NCBI RefSeq assembly: GCF_008368715.1 | Contig: NZ_SMRS01000006.1 | Coordinates: forward strand, 124,001 to 188,000 | Length of the DNA stretch: 64,000 nucleotides | Source: Nitrincola tapanii | GTDB lineage: Bacteria; Pseudomonadota; Gammaproteobacteria; Pseudomonadales; Balneatricaceae | Direction of reading: 5' to 3' | Part shown: positions 16,564-25,833 of the stretch, one piece after another | Layout of the letters: each line of letters opens with the position of its first letter | Position numbering within the stretch: the stretch's first letter is position 1 | Made by a program: the position numbers and the translations under genes | Notes under the pieces: model-generated | Told to the model about the DNA's origin: nothing | The model's database searches: none | Seen by the model: only the letters and a program-made list of their open reading frames with translations

Positions 16564-18945
16564 TCATCGTCTATAACGCGCTAATGGATCGTTGAGAGAA
16601 AACGATCTAATTTCCTTAAAGTAGTTCGGGTAGCGTTGAGCGATGATTTTTCTATTTCGGCTTTTTTGTTCAGACTGCTCATCAGCAAAACTGACCCCAC
16701 CGATATGCCCAACAAAAACATTAGGCTGAACAACATGGATATAACCTTGCATTCGTGCCCTTAAGCAAAAGTCAACTTCTTCCGAGTAGCCACGTCCAAA
16801 ACTCAATTCATCAAAAACACCGACTGATCTTAGAACATTTCGACGTATATACATACAAAAACCATGACCCACCGGAACCACAGGGAGTAAGGAAAATGAT
16901 GTTTTATGAAGCACCGAAGTTTTTTGATCTACATAAGAAATAGCATCTTCAATCGCCAAACTTTCACCTGGAGGATTGGGTAATGAAAAAATACTTGCAT
17001 TATTAGAAAAAGGCGTAACTGTTGCAATCTTTGGATGACTATAAGCTGCAAGGCAAAGTTGTTCAGCAAAATTTTCAGCTACTATCGCATCACTATTCAG
17101 AATAATAACATCATTCGCATCACTCAAGCCAAAACCAAAATTTACTGTACCCACAAAACCAATATTTTCCTTATTAACAAACACCTTTAAAAAATCACTA
17201 GCTCGCTCAGATAGTTCTTTTATAAAAGCTGTCACGTCCTCAAAAGGACTAGCATCGTTAATCACTATTAATCGCATACGTTTAGAATCAATCGAGCTTA
17301 ACACAGCCTCAACGGCAATACGTGTTATTCCTGCATCAGCATAAACAGGCATGATGATATCGATCTTAGGGAGGCTACTGCTATCCAAATCCCACTCAGC
17401 CAATTTAATTTCTCGAAAGCAATATTCTGGAACCTTTCCATCAACATTAGCAATGGATGCATTATGATTATGTACTCGATTTGAAATCAACTTAGAGAGT
17501 TCCGGTATGCCTCTACCCTGATCAAAAGGAAAGATAGAAAACAAGACCGAACTAAATAAACTGAGAAGATACCGTTCTCCAAAGGCCAACCTTGAATCAA
17601 AATCCTCTTTACTTAGCGCACTTCTCAACGCAGGAATCAAACAGGAGCGTGAATGCGCCTGATATGCAAACCCCTTATCTGTTAAATCATTATAGGTAAG
17701 CGTGACAAGCGGGATTTTTGACAATACACATTGTGCAACTGCCGTAGTCGTCAGAGTTATACAGACATCAGCTGTCGCGATTAATGAATTAATTTTGCCA
17801 TTTTGAGTCACTAAAATATCTTGATTTTTTAGACTATTATATGCACCAGTATCAGCCGGATGCGGCTTTATAATCAGCAAAATCTTGTCATCAAGCCTCT
17901 CAATGGCCTTACAAACATCTTTCACCGCATCATAAGAAGAACGATAGTAGGGTGAATGATATTCAAAAGTCGCTGAACCAGAAAAAGCCACACCTGAGCC
18001 ATTATCATTTCCACCCACAAAAAGTAAAACCTTGCCACCTTTCTGCTGATGCTCAGAAATCTTACTTAAAATAGACTCATCTGTATTATACTCTGAATAT
18101 GCCACATGATTTTGCTGTAATAGGTAAGAGCGTATGCTAGACAATTGCGCTTCACTGTGCTCTTGAGCATAAGCAACTTCTTTAGCATACTGAATAGCAT
18201 GCGCACCATGATAAAACTGACCTACCAAATCAGCGTATAAGGTACCCGAAAAATGACCTCTTTCTAAAATAATATATGGAATATTGAGCTCTTTGGCTAT
18301 ATATATCTGCAGACGACTGACTGGGCAAGTCGAACCCCATACAATAATACAGCCGGGCTTATTTCGTAGAAACGCATCCTTCCAGTAGCTGTAAGCATTA
18401 TTAATATTTGCCTCTGACTGGGAGTGAATACTTGGATTTGAGCTCCAGCGCTCGATTAGAAACTTAAGCTCACTCAATAGCAGAGCCGGAGGCCGATATG
18501 AAACATTCGCTTTAGGCACACCATGCAAATAAATATTGTATTTCAAAGCATGAACAAATTCATTTTCCAACAAATGCGATGACGAGGTAATAACAAGCGT
18601 CCTAAAACCCTCACATTTTAAATGTGCCACCAGTTCAAGAATTGCATCATAAATTGGCTCTTTTTGATTCAACCAGCAACATAAATAAACATCAACCCTA
18701 TCAAGACCAATTGAAGCTGAAGCTATTGCTTTTGCCTTTCTAGCATTATCTTCAGCTGATTTACTGATAAATCGACCTTCGCGATGCCCATGTAACAAAT
18801 AATGAAGAATCGGATCCTGATCTGACTTTCTTACATCGGCATATTTTGCGAGATAGTACCTTCTATCAAAGCGATTACTCTTAACCAAATCATAATATCG
18901 CTTTGCAAGCTTAAGAAACTTGATCACCTTGACCTTGACGTTCAT
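16564..18945 (-). CDS. KpsS-like transferase fused to GT2 glycosyltransferase
   Basis: A 793-residue fusion. It opens with YYLAKYADVRKSDQDPILHY and a short GHREGR, a short motif often found in marine glycosyltransferases. Residues about 80-500 look like a capsule polysaccharide biosynthesis (KpsS/KpsC-type) domain, with LLIIKPHPADTGA and the donor-site region ADVCITLTTTAVAQCVLSKI. Residues about 525-790 are a GT2 domain: IDIIMPVYADAGITRIAVEA, VINDASP, ENIGFVGTVNFG and ILNSDAIV (DxD-like). It probably adds Kdo-type and hexose residues to the exported glycan. It overlaps the upstream sulfotransferase gene by 4 bp. Confidence 0.75.
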   Translation of the reverse strand: MNVKVKVIKFLKLAKRYYDLVKSNRFDRRYYLAKYADVRKSDQDPILHYLLHGHREGRFISKSAEDNARKAKAIASASIGLDRVDVYLCCWLNQKEPIYDAILELVAHLKCEGFRTLVITSSSHLLENEFVHALKYNIYLHGVPKANVSYRPPALLLSELKFLIERWSSNPSIHSQSEANINNAYSYWKDAFLRNKPGCIIVWGSTCPVSRLQIYIAKELNIPYIILERGHFSGTLYADLVGQFYHGAHAIQYAKEVAYAQEHSEAQLSSIRSYLLQQNHVAYSEYNTDESILSKISEHQQKGGKVLLFVGGNDNGSGVAFSGSATFEYHSPYYRSSYDAVKDVCKAIERLDDKILLIIKPHPADTGAYNSLKNQDILVTQNGKINSLIATADVCITLTTTAVAQCVLSKIPLVTLTYNDLTDKGFAYQAHSRSCLIPALRSALSKEDFDSRLAFGERYLLSLFSSVLFSIFPFDQGRGIPELSKLISNRVHNHNASIANVDGKVPEYCFREIKLAEWDLDSSSLPKIDIIMPVYADAGITRIAVEAVLSSIDSKRMRLIVINDASPFEDVTAFIKELSERASDFLKVFVNKENIGFVGTVNFGFGLSDANDVIILNSDAIVAENFAEQLCLAAYSHPKIATVTPFSNNASIFSLPNPPGESLAIEDAISYVDQKTSVLHKTSFSLLPVVPVGHGFCMYIRRNVLRSVGVFDELSFGRGYSEEVDFCLRARMQGYIHVVQPNVFVGHIGGVSFADEQSEQKSRNRKIIAQRYPNYFKEIRSFSLNDPLARYRR

Positions 18946-20351
18946 TTGTGAAAAATCCTTTTGACTACCTTCACAACAATTCGAAACAATCTAGTATAGC
19001 GCCAACTACGAGTAGTATGGATAGAAACAATTTCGTGTATCAAGCTCGATATTTTCCTATCCTTTTCTGAATTCTTCTCTAATAAGTGGTTATTTTTTCT
19101 GTTCAACTCATCTATTTTATTTTTATTTTCTTTATATTTATCCAGCTCATTCTTTAAATCTTTATTACTTCTTTCCAGTGTATCAAGAGATCTCTTAAGC
19201 TGAAGATTCAACTCTCTTTCAGCTTCTAATGCATCCTGCCTACTTTTGCATTTTTCTTGAAGACTTCTAACATCATTTTTTAGCTCAGCGATTCTATTCT
19301 TATTACTGACTAGCTCAAGCTGACCAGATTTATATTTTTCTTGTAGCCTACGAATATCAGTTTTAATTTCACTGATAGTGTTTTTAGTCAAAATAAGAGC
19401 ATCGTTTTTCTCTACCACAAGCTCTTTAAAGTTAAGATGTAACTTTTGTTCTTTGCTATATGCTTCTTTAAGCTCTGAAATTCTTGCGTTTTTTATATCA
19501 ATTTGATTTTTCAATTCATCAACAAAACCAACGGTATCAGCTCCGTAGAAAAAAGAAGCATGCCTAATATAATCCGACCTTATTTCATCTATAACACCAG
19601 TATAAAAATTTCTATTATTTAACTCAATAAAGAGTTTTTTTGTGAACTCAGGCACCTCATTTGAATAATCAGATTTCTTATATGTATGATGTCTTAAGCC
19701 TGGATCAACAAAGGATTCAATGCATTCCCTTAAGCTATCCTTATTCACCGCCGTATCTATATATGGTGGCTCCAGCACTTTTGCTTCTTGTAGAACTTGT
19801 ACGGGACTTGTAAGAAAATTCTCATACGGAAATATATATCTCTCCTCTCCACGCGTCTGAAATTCAGACTCCAATATACTTGAAGTCCAAAGCAAAATAC
19901 TTTTTTCAGGAGAAAATCCATTTCTCTTACGCAAGGAGCTTGCAATCTCTAAAGGATGTCTATATGGGATAAGAATCTTAATTTTAATTGAGAGTTTTTT
20001 AAGCGCTCTCAAATACAATGGTAATAAGTGGCAAATTCTGGGTTCTTTAATGTAAAACGTGCGAACACCATAAAACTCTTCTCGAATCAACTGAATAAGC
20101 TCATCGATATATTTATCAAATAATATATCTCTCACACTCAGCATTGGGTCATCCCAGGTTGCACCCGACTCTTTAAGAACTTTTTCATTAAATCTTAGAA
20201 CAGATAAATTTTCGAAATGCCCTTTTTTATTGTCATCACTTCCTGGAAGTAATTCATTTCCGCCATATACGCCAATTTCATTTAAACATCCAGCAACAGA
20301 TGAAGTACCGCTCCGATGCATACCAAGTACTAAAATACAGGCCTGGTTCAT
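18942..20351 (-). CDS. Sulfotransferase with long C-terminal coiled coil
   Basis: A 469-residue protein. Residues 1-about 265 are a sulfotransferase: ILVLGMHRSGTSSVAGCL (6-23) is the PAPS loop and ILIPYRHPLEIASSLRKR (126-143) the 3-prime phosphate site. Residues about 275-445 form an uninterrupted charged coiled coil of some 170 residues with an internal 28-residue duplication (LQEKYKSGQ at 336, LQEKCKSRQ at 364). The end, TRSWRYTRLFRIVVKVVKRI, is a basic amphipathic segment fit for membrane contact. The layout (cap-adding enzyme, rod, membrane foot) parallels E. coli WbdD, a methyltransferase/kinase ruler. Stop and start codons overlap wzt by 4 bp. The DNA is more AT-rich than the surrounding genes. 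Confidence 0.8.
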   Translation of the reverse strand: MNQACILVLGMHRSGTSSVAGCLNEIGVYGGNELLPGSDDNKKGHFENLSVLRFNEKVLKESGATWDDPMLSVRDILFDKYIDELIQLIREEFYGVRTFYIKEPRICHLLPLYLRALKKLSIKIKILIPYRHPLEIASSLRKRNGFSPEKSILLWTSSILESEFQTRGEERYIFPYENFLTSPVQVLQEAKVLEPPYIDTAVNKDSLRECIESFVDPGLRHHTYKKSDYSNEVPEFTKKLFIELNNRNFYTGVIDEIRSDYIRHASFFYGADTVGFVDELKNQIDIKNARISELKEAYSKEQKLHLNFKELVVEKNDALILTKNTISEIKTDIRRLQEKYKSGQLELVSNKNRIAELKNDVRSLQEKCKSRQDALEAERELNLQLKRSLDTLERSNKDLKNELDKYKENKNKIDELNRKNNHLLEKNSEKDRKISSLIHEIVSIHTTRSWRYTRLFRIVVKVVKRIFHK

Positions 20352-21676
20352 GCGTTGTCCTTTTGTATTTCTTTTATATTCGCCTTTTTAAACAAAGAGG
20401 TCAGCCCTGTATTGTTCACCGACTGATAGGATGTTTTACATACGTATCCATCCAGCACTCTATGCAGAAACACTAACTGATCATCTACTATGGATCTTAC
20501 TCCTGCCGATATAAAGATCATTTCTGTATTAAATAAGTTTTCAAATTCAAATTGAATTAAATATTCTATTTTTGGATCAATTTCTAAGAACTCTGTCGTA
20601 GCGGGTGTCACATAACCTGCAAGTGAATGACCTTTTTCATCACGAATTTGTGTTGCAAAACGAGCTTTTTCTACATGACCTTCGAACTTTACTTTGTATT
20701 CAATTAGATAACCTAATCCAGATTTCAGGATATTAACAACTCTTCCTGAATGATCTCTAACCTGCAGATCATATATTTCTGCACCAATATTCTGATATGA
20801 AATTGTTGATTTTGGTTTTAATTTTTTATCGTAATACCCTGGTGCTTTTACATTTAACGCTTCATTTTTTTGATCTTTAACATTCGAAAAAAGCGCTTTG
20901 TATAACTTATTCATCTTTTCGCAGCAAAGATCTTTATCATTTATGTGCTTAGAATAAAGCCCAACCACTTCTTTTGGCTGGCCATCCAACACATATTGTC
21001 CATTTGATAACCAAATAGCTCTATCACATAGACTGATAATGCTAGATTCGCTGTGAGATACAAACAAAATAGTCGTACCTTTTTGCTTCAACGCTTCAAT
21101 TTTTGCAAAACACTTACGTCTAAATGAAATATCTCCCACACTTAAAGCTTCATCGACAATCAATATATCCGGATCAAAATTTATAGCGAGCGCGAATGCT
21201 AGTCTTGCTTTCATCCCACTACTGTAGGACTTTACTGGCTGATCTATATATTTCCCCAGATCTGAGAACTCCACAACTTTCTTCACAACATCATCTTTAT
21301 CTGCCTTTTTTATACCATTTATAGTGTTGAACAAGTGTATATTTTTTAGACCTGACAACTCTTGATTTAACCCAGCGCCTAGTTCTAATATTGCTGAAAC
21401 ACGACCTTTGACCTGTATACTTCCTGATGAAGGCCGAACTACCTTTGCTATAATTTTAAGAATAGTTGATTTACCACAACCATTTTTTCCGATAATACCA
21501 ACTGTTTGCCCTTTATACACTTTAAATGAAATATCATCTAAGGCTTTATGAATACGATGGTATTTTTTATTTGAAAGAGATAGGGATTCTTTTAATCTAT
21601 CGTATGGACTCGCGTAGAGCTGATAGCTTTTCGATATATTATTAACACTTATAACAACCTCTGATTCTCTGTTCAT
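20348..21676 (-). CDS. wzt: Polysaccharide export ABC ATPase with C-terminal carbohydrate-binding domain
   Basis: A 442-residue Wzt-type ATPase. Walker A is IIGKNGCGKSTIL (61-73), the ABC signature reads YSSGMKARLAFALA, and Walker B is DILIVDEALSVGD. Beyond residue about 255 lies an extra domain of some 185 residues, with IGAEIYDLQVRDHSGRVVNI and CKTSYQ near the end. That corresponds to the Wzt C-terminal domain which in E. coli O8/O9a recognises the terminal cap of the finished chain. It therefore belongs to the cap-recognising class, not the KpsT class without such a domain. Confidence 0.9.
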   Translation of the reverse strand: MNRESEVVISVNNISKSYQLYASPYDRLKESLSLSNKKYHRIHKALDDISFKVYKGQTVGIIGKNGCGKSTILKIIAKVVRPSSGSIQVKGRVSAILELGAGLNQELSGLKNIHLFNTINGIKKADKDDVVKKVVEFSDLGKYIDQPVKSYSSGMKARLAFALAINFDPDILIVDEALSVGDISFRRKCFAKIEALKQKGTTILFVSHSESSIISLCDRAIWLSNGQYVLDGQPKEVVGLYSKHINDKDLCCEKMNKLYKALFSNVKDQKNEALNVKAPGYYDKKLKPKSTISYQNIGAEIYDLQVRDHSGRVVNILKSGLGYLIEYKVKFEGHVEKARFATQIRDEKGHSLAGYVTPATTEFLEIDPKIEYLIQFEFENLFNTEMIFISAGVRSIVDDQLVFLHRVLDGYVCKTSYQSVNNTGLTSLFKKANIKEIQKDNA

Positions 21677-22479
21677 AACATATCCGCAAAGTGTGCTTTC
21701 AAACGTCTAAATAGAAACAAACCCAATGACAGAACCAACAGCACCCACATCAAGAAAAATAGATTTTGCGTTACGTTCAGCAACACCCATTCATTTTTAA
21801 ATATACTTGACCTATATCCATCAATGATATAATGAAACGGATTGATACTCAGCAATATTTTAAATCTCTCCGGAACTAAATCCGTGCTCCAAAATATTGG
21901 CGTTGTCCAAAACAAAAACTGCATGATGATAATAACTATATTACTTATATCTTTAACAAAAACTCTTAGCGCAGAGAGCAGAAAGACAAAACCGCTTACA
22001 AGCAAAACCCCAAGAATCATAAAGTATGGAATCTGCACCCAATATATTGTTGGGTATATATCATTTACCAAAAGGGCGAATATTAAAATTACAAACAAAA
22101 CAATATGTGTCATGCTTGCTGCTATAACACTGATTATCGGTAAATACTCAATCGTAAAGCCTGGCTTTTTTACTAAATAAGAACTTCTAACGACGCACTC
22201 AGCTCCCTTTCGTATACTTTCAGAGATAAAAAACCACACTATAAGACCGAGTAGTAACCATAATGCAAAATTTTCATTATTCTGGGTCAAATTGGCTCGC
22301 ATACCTAGGGTCAACACAAACATAATTACTAACATGTAAAAAATAGGCTGCAAAAAAACCCAAATAACTCCAACATAACTCCCTAGATATTGCTTTTTGA
22401 ATTCATAAAACACTAAGCCAATCAGCGCCTCTTTATCATTTATTATTTTTTTCAAGTACTTTTGAACTTTATTTGGCAT
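21673..22479 (-). CDS. wzm: Polysaccharide export ABC permease
   Basis: A 268-residue ABC-2 membrane protein with six hydrophobic segments. The N-terminal amphipathic part holds FYEFKKQYLGSYVGVIWVFLQP, the hallmark of Wzm/KpsM/TagG permeases. It would form the inner-membrane channel for the lipid-linked glycan with the adjacent ATPase, whose gene overlaps by 4 bp. It is the first gene of the glycan operon. No clear promoter was found in the 53 bp up to the EAL-HDOD gene, which runs in the same direction, so readthrough is possible. Confidence 0.9.
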   Translation of the reverse strand: MPNKVQKYLKKIINDKEALIGLVFYEFKKQYLGSYVGVIWVFLQPIFYMLVIMFVLTLGMRANLTQNNENFALWLLLGLIVWFFISESIRKGAECVVRSSYLVKKPGFTIEYLPIISVIAASMTHIVLFVILIFALLVNDIYPTIYWVQIPYFMILGVLLVSGFVFLLSALRVFVKDISNIVIIIMQFLFWTTPIFWSTDLVPERFKILLSINPFHYIIDGYRSSIFKNEWVLLNVTQNLFFLMWVLLVLSLGLFLFRRLKAHFADML

Positions 22480-22532
22480 AAATCAATCGCTTTTTCAGTC
22501 GAGTTTTCTACCATTATACATGATGCATAATT

Positions 22533-23846
22533 TCAGTTACTCATCGCTTGCAGAACCTGCTCTGCCCATTTCAAACTGTGCCGATAGGCCACTTCGTAAA
22601 AAGGTTTTTCCACCAGATGGTGCAGGGATTCAAACTCGCCTCGCTCGTAAATCTCTACCTCTTTCAACAACTTACCATGCTCGCCTAAGCGTCCTAACAG
22701 CGCATCTTTGATCGGTTGCTGCAACGGCACCTGAGTCATCAGGGTTTCCATATCGGTGTCCATCAGTACATCTAACTGGGACAACAAACCCACGATAAAA
22801 TAATCCAAAGGCTCGGAATGCTGAGTCAGTTCTGCCAGGATTTCACACATACGCCCACGCACCAGCATATTGCGTGTCAGCTCATCGGGTTTACCGTTGT
22901 CACTTTTGCTGAGAAACAGCATCACCCAACGTCGGATCTGATCCATACCCAAAAGCGCAATCGCATGGGATAAAGAGCTGATTTCGCGCTGCATATTAAA
23001 CGCCGCAGAATTCACGACGCGCAGAATTTTATAGGTCAGTGCAGCATCCTTGAGGGCGATCTGCTGCACCGATTCTGCAGTCGCGTTCGGACGTTGCAAC
23101 TCGGTTAGAAGCTCCAGCAAGATCAACTTATTCCCGGTGATTTTGCGACCACGCACCAGTGTCGGTTTACTCAGGAAGTAACCCATGTAGAGCGCAAATC
23201 CCATCTCCAAACACTGGCGAAACTCATCCTGCGTCTCCACCTTGTCGGCCAATAGCTCAAGGTTAAAAGGTTTCAGCTTCTGCACCAAGCCAGGGATACG
23301 CTCCAGGCCGATCAACTGGATATCCAGCTTCAACACGTGGATGATTTTTAACAGCGGGAAGAATTTATTATCGGCGGGGTCAAAACCCGAAAGCGCCAAA
23401 CGATATCCCGCCTGAGCCAACTCTTGTAAACGCTTGATCAGTACCGGTGTGACCTCAGTATGCGAAAGGAGCTCGAGGACAAAGCGGTGACGCGGCAGAT
23501 CTGGAATCGACTCACTCAGCAGCACCTGATCCGTCACTTTCAGAAAAAAGGGTACACTCTCAGGTTTACCCTCTTTACTGATACCTGAGTAGGTATTCAA
23601 CAACACCTCTAGGGTGGCATCGTCATCTTTAAGACCTTGGACAAAATTTCCCTCTTCGTCACGGAACAACAGCTCGTAAGCAGCCACATCCTGACTTTTG
23701 GTGTAAATAGGTTGCCGTGCCATTAACACGGGCAGTTGAGTTGCTTCAGAGGTCTGTGATGCTGCGCTTGCCACGTTTAACTCCCTTGCTAAACCTTGCT
23801 GCGAATGAATACCCATGAGGTTTTTGTTGAGACAGTCGCCTAGCAT
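22533..23846 (-). CDS. EAL-HDOD signalling protein (degenerate EAL)
   Basis: A protein of about 437 residues with an EAL-like domain (about 45-225) and a HDOD domain (about 230-430, LPDLPRHRFVLELL then ALLGMDQIRRWVMLFLSK). The EAL signature is replaced by AYELLFRD, and catalytic metal ligands are not evident, so it is unlikely to hydrolyse cyclic di-GMP; proteins of this YuxH/CdgJ group act through interaction. The frame opens with TTG at 23852; ATG 23846 is preferred, and ATG 23816 is possible. No convincing ribosome site separates them. Confidence 0.8.
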   Translation of the reverse strand: MLGDCLNKNLMGIHSQQGLARELNVASAASQTSEATQLPVLMARQPIYTKSQDVAAYELLFRDEEGNFVQGLKDDDATLEVLLNTYSGISKEGKPESVPFFLKVTDQVLLSESIPDLPRHRFVLELLSHTEVTPVLIKRLQELAQAGYRLALSGFDPADNKFFPLLKIIHVLKLDIQLIGLERIPGLVQKLKPFNLELLADKVETQDEFRQCLEMGFALYMGYFLSKPTLVRGRKITGNKLILLELLTELQRPNATAESVQQIALKDAALTYKILRVVNSAAFNMQREISSLSHAIALLGMDQIRRWVMLFLSKSDNGKPDELTRNMLVRGRMCEILAELTQHSEPLDYFIVGLLSQLDVLMDTDMETLMTQVPLQQPIKDALLGRLGEHGKLLKEVEIYERGEFESLHHLVEKPFYEVAYRHSLKWAEQVLQAMSN

Positions 23847-23945
23847 AAACAAAAGAAACTGGATAAGTCATCCATCCCGTTCAGACCCTTGGGTGTTTTT
23901 TCGTTATACTTCTGCCCCTCCAGATCTCTCGCTTAGGAGTCGCCC

Positions 23946-24593
23946 GTGTTTTCGAGTCTTGAGTTTCAGCCTGCTGATAAACCCGCTGGACGCATTCGCC
24001 AACAAAATGAAGCCCTGATTCTAAGCGCCGCAGAAATCGAGTTTGCCACTTGTGGATTTAAAGGTGCGAGCATCGGCAAGATTGCTCTGCGCGCCGGCCT
24101 GCCAAAAGCCAATCTGCACTATTACTTCAAAAATAAAATCAGTCTCTACATTGCCGTACTCAGCAACATCTTTGAGCTTTGGGATTCCACCCTAAGTGAA
24201 CTACGAGCCGAGGACGAGCCGGCAACGGCTCTGCGTGAATATCTGCGCCAAAAAATCGAATTCTCACGTTTACATCCGATCGCTTCACGCATTTTTGCCA
24301 GCGAGATTCTGGCCGGTGCACCGCATATGCAGCGCTATTTCCATGAAGACTTTCAGGCCTGGTTTGAATCCCATACTCAGGTGTTTAAGACCTGGATGGA
24401 TCAAGGCAAGATGGATCGAGTGGACCCGGCACATCTGATGTTTTTGCTCTGGTCATCCACTCAGCACTATGCTGATTTTGCCGTACAAATCGCCGCAGCG
24501 CTGGGCAAAGAAACGTTGGAAGATGAAGATTATGAGCAGGCTCTCGAAACCTTAACCCAGGTCTTGCTTAAGGGATGTGGCCTCTCCCCCTAG
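23946..24593 (+). CDS. TetR-family regulator, RutR-like
   Basis: A 215-residue TetR regulator with an N-terminal helix-turn-helix (ILSAAEIEFATCGFKGASIGKIALRAGLPKANLHYYFKNK read in parts, about 27-70) and the C-terminal ligand domain of the RutR group. It starts with GTG at 23946, preceded by TAGGAGT at 7 bases. It diverges from the EAL-HDOD gene and faces the purine operon tail to tail. RutR in E. coli binds uracil and controls pyrimidine and purine nitrogen use, so control of the adjacent purine genes is likely but not shown. Confidence 0.85.
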   Translation: MFSSLEFQPADKPAGRIRQQNEALILSAAEIEFATCGFKGASIGKIALRAGLPKANLHYYFKNKISLYIAVLSNIFELWDSTLSELRAEDEPATALREYLRQKIEFSRLHPIASRIFASEILAGAPHMQRYFHEDFQAWFESHTQVFKTWMDQGKMDRVDPAHLMFLLWSSTQHYADFAVQIAAALGKETLEDEDYEQALETLTQVLLKGCGLSP

Positions 24594-24627
24594 AGCACCC
24601 ATCCCGCCATCCATCGAATCGAGCCGT

Positions 24628-25833
24628 TTAAGGCGCATCACTGCGCCTTAGCTGTGCGATCCAGCCTGCCAAGAGTGCACGCTCAGCATCCGTCATGCCT
24701 GTCTTGTTTAAAAACGGCATATCCTGAGTATGAATGCTGCGTGCTTCAATTCGATCGATAAGGCGCAGAATCGATGCTTGATCATGTAGGAAAATACCAC
24801 CCGGCGAGACTCGAAAAATATCATCCGAAGGCGTAGGGCTATGGCAGGTCGCGCAGCGCTCCTGCACGATAGCCACCGCTTGTTGATCACTGACATGCAC
24901 CTCACCCAGATCCGGCAGCTGTATCGGTGCCGGTTTTGCCCACCAGGCCAAAGCCATAAAAGCGCAGAACGCTGAGATCAGTATCCAGGGTTTGACGATG
25001 CCATGATGACGTAGATTAAAGAAATGCCGTGCCCAGGCACCGATCAACATTAAAGCCCCTAGAATAGCCCAGCCGTCTGGATGGGCATAGGTCATCGGAA
25101 AGTGGTTACTGAGCATGATCAGCAAAACAGGGAGGGTGGCATAGTTGTTATGAGTGGAGCGGCGTTTGGCTTCCAAACCATAGCGGGGATCCGGCGCTTC
25201 ACCACGCGCCACCGCCGCCACCAGCGCACGCTGAGCCGGCATGATAGACCGCCAAACATTGCCCGCCATACAGGTTCCAATCAAAGCCCCGATATGGATA
25301 TACGCAGCACGATCCCCCATCACTTGGCTTAAAGCCCAAGCCAAAGCGGTCAATAAACCCACGCAGACCAGCCCCAATTGCCAGCCCCGATGCGCCAGAG
25401 GCGTTCGACACAGGCCTTCATAGACACCCCAGCCTCCCAGAATCGACAAGACACCGATCAGGATCACCGCGCTTGTCCCAAGATCGGTTTTACTTGGATC
25501 AATCAGGTAACTACTGGCACCGACATAATACATCAGCGTCAGCAGCAACATGCCGGTGATCCAGGTGGAATAGGCCTCCCATTTGAACCAGTGTAGATGC
25601 TTCGGCATCTGCTTCGGCGCTAATTGATACTTGGCCACTTCATAAAAACCGCCGCCGTGAATCGCCCAAAGATCACCTTTAATCCCTTTTTTCTGTTTCC
25701 AGGCGGGAGGCGTTTCGAGCGAGTTATCCAACCAGACAAAATAAAAGGAGGCACCTATCCAGGCGATGGCCGTAATCACATGCAATAAGCGCAGTAAAAG
25801 ATGTAACCATTCACTCCAATAAGGATCTAGCAT
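24628..25833 (-). CDS. puuD: Urate hydroxylase PuuD, membrane protein with cytochrome c domain
   Basis: A 401-residue integral membrane urate oxidase (DUF989 family). About eight or nine hydrophobic helices fill residues 1-300, with HVITAIAWIGASFYFVWLDN and GDLWAIHGGGFYEVAKYQ typical of PuuD. A C-terminal cytochrome c domain carries the haem motif CATCH near residue 326 and a Met ligand candidate in the LNKTGMTDAE region. It oxidises urate to 5-hydroxyisourate and passes electrons to the respiratory chain. ATG 25833 has GAGGGCGG in front and overlaps guaD by 7 bp. It ends the purine operon. Confidence 0.93.
   Translation of the reverse strand: MLDPYWSEWLHLLLRLLHVITAIAWIGASFYFVWLDNSLETPPAWKQKKGIKGDLWAIHGGGFYEVAKYQLAPKQMPKHLHWFKWEAYSTWITGMLLLTLMYYVGASSYLIDPSKTDLGTSAVILIGVLSILGGWGVYEGLCRTPLAHRGWQLGLVCVGLLTALAWALSQVMGDRAAYIHIGALIGTCMAGNVWRSIMPAQRALVAAVARGEAPDPRYGLEAKRRSTHNNYATLPVLLIMLSNHFPMTYAHPDGWAILGALMLIGAWARHFFNLRHHGIVKPWILISAFCAFMALAWWAKPAPIQLPDLGEVHVSDQQAVAIVQERCATCHSPTPSDDIFRVSPGGIFLHDQASILRLIDRIEARSIHTQDMPFLNKTGMTDAERALLAGWIAQLRRSDAP
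24630..24649. terminator. Hairpin at the convergent end of puuD and the TetR gene
   Basis: A perfect 8-bp stem AAGGCGCA / TGCGCCTT with a 4-base loop overlaps the last codons of puuD. It lies between two convergent genes, the usual site of a shared terminator, but no T-run follows on either strand, so efficiency is uncertain. Confidence 0.4.
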
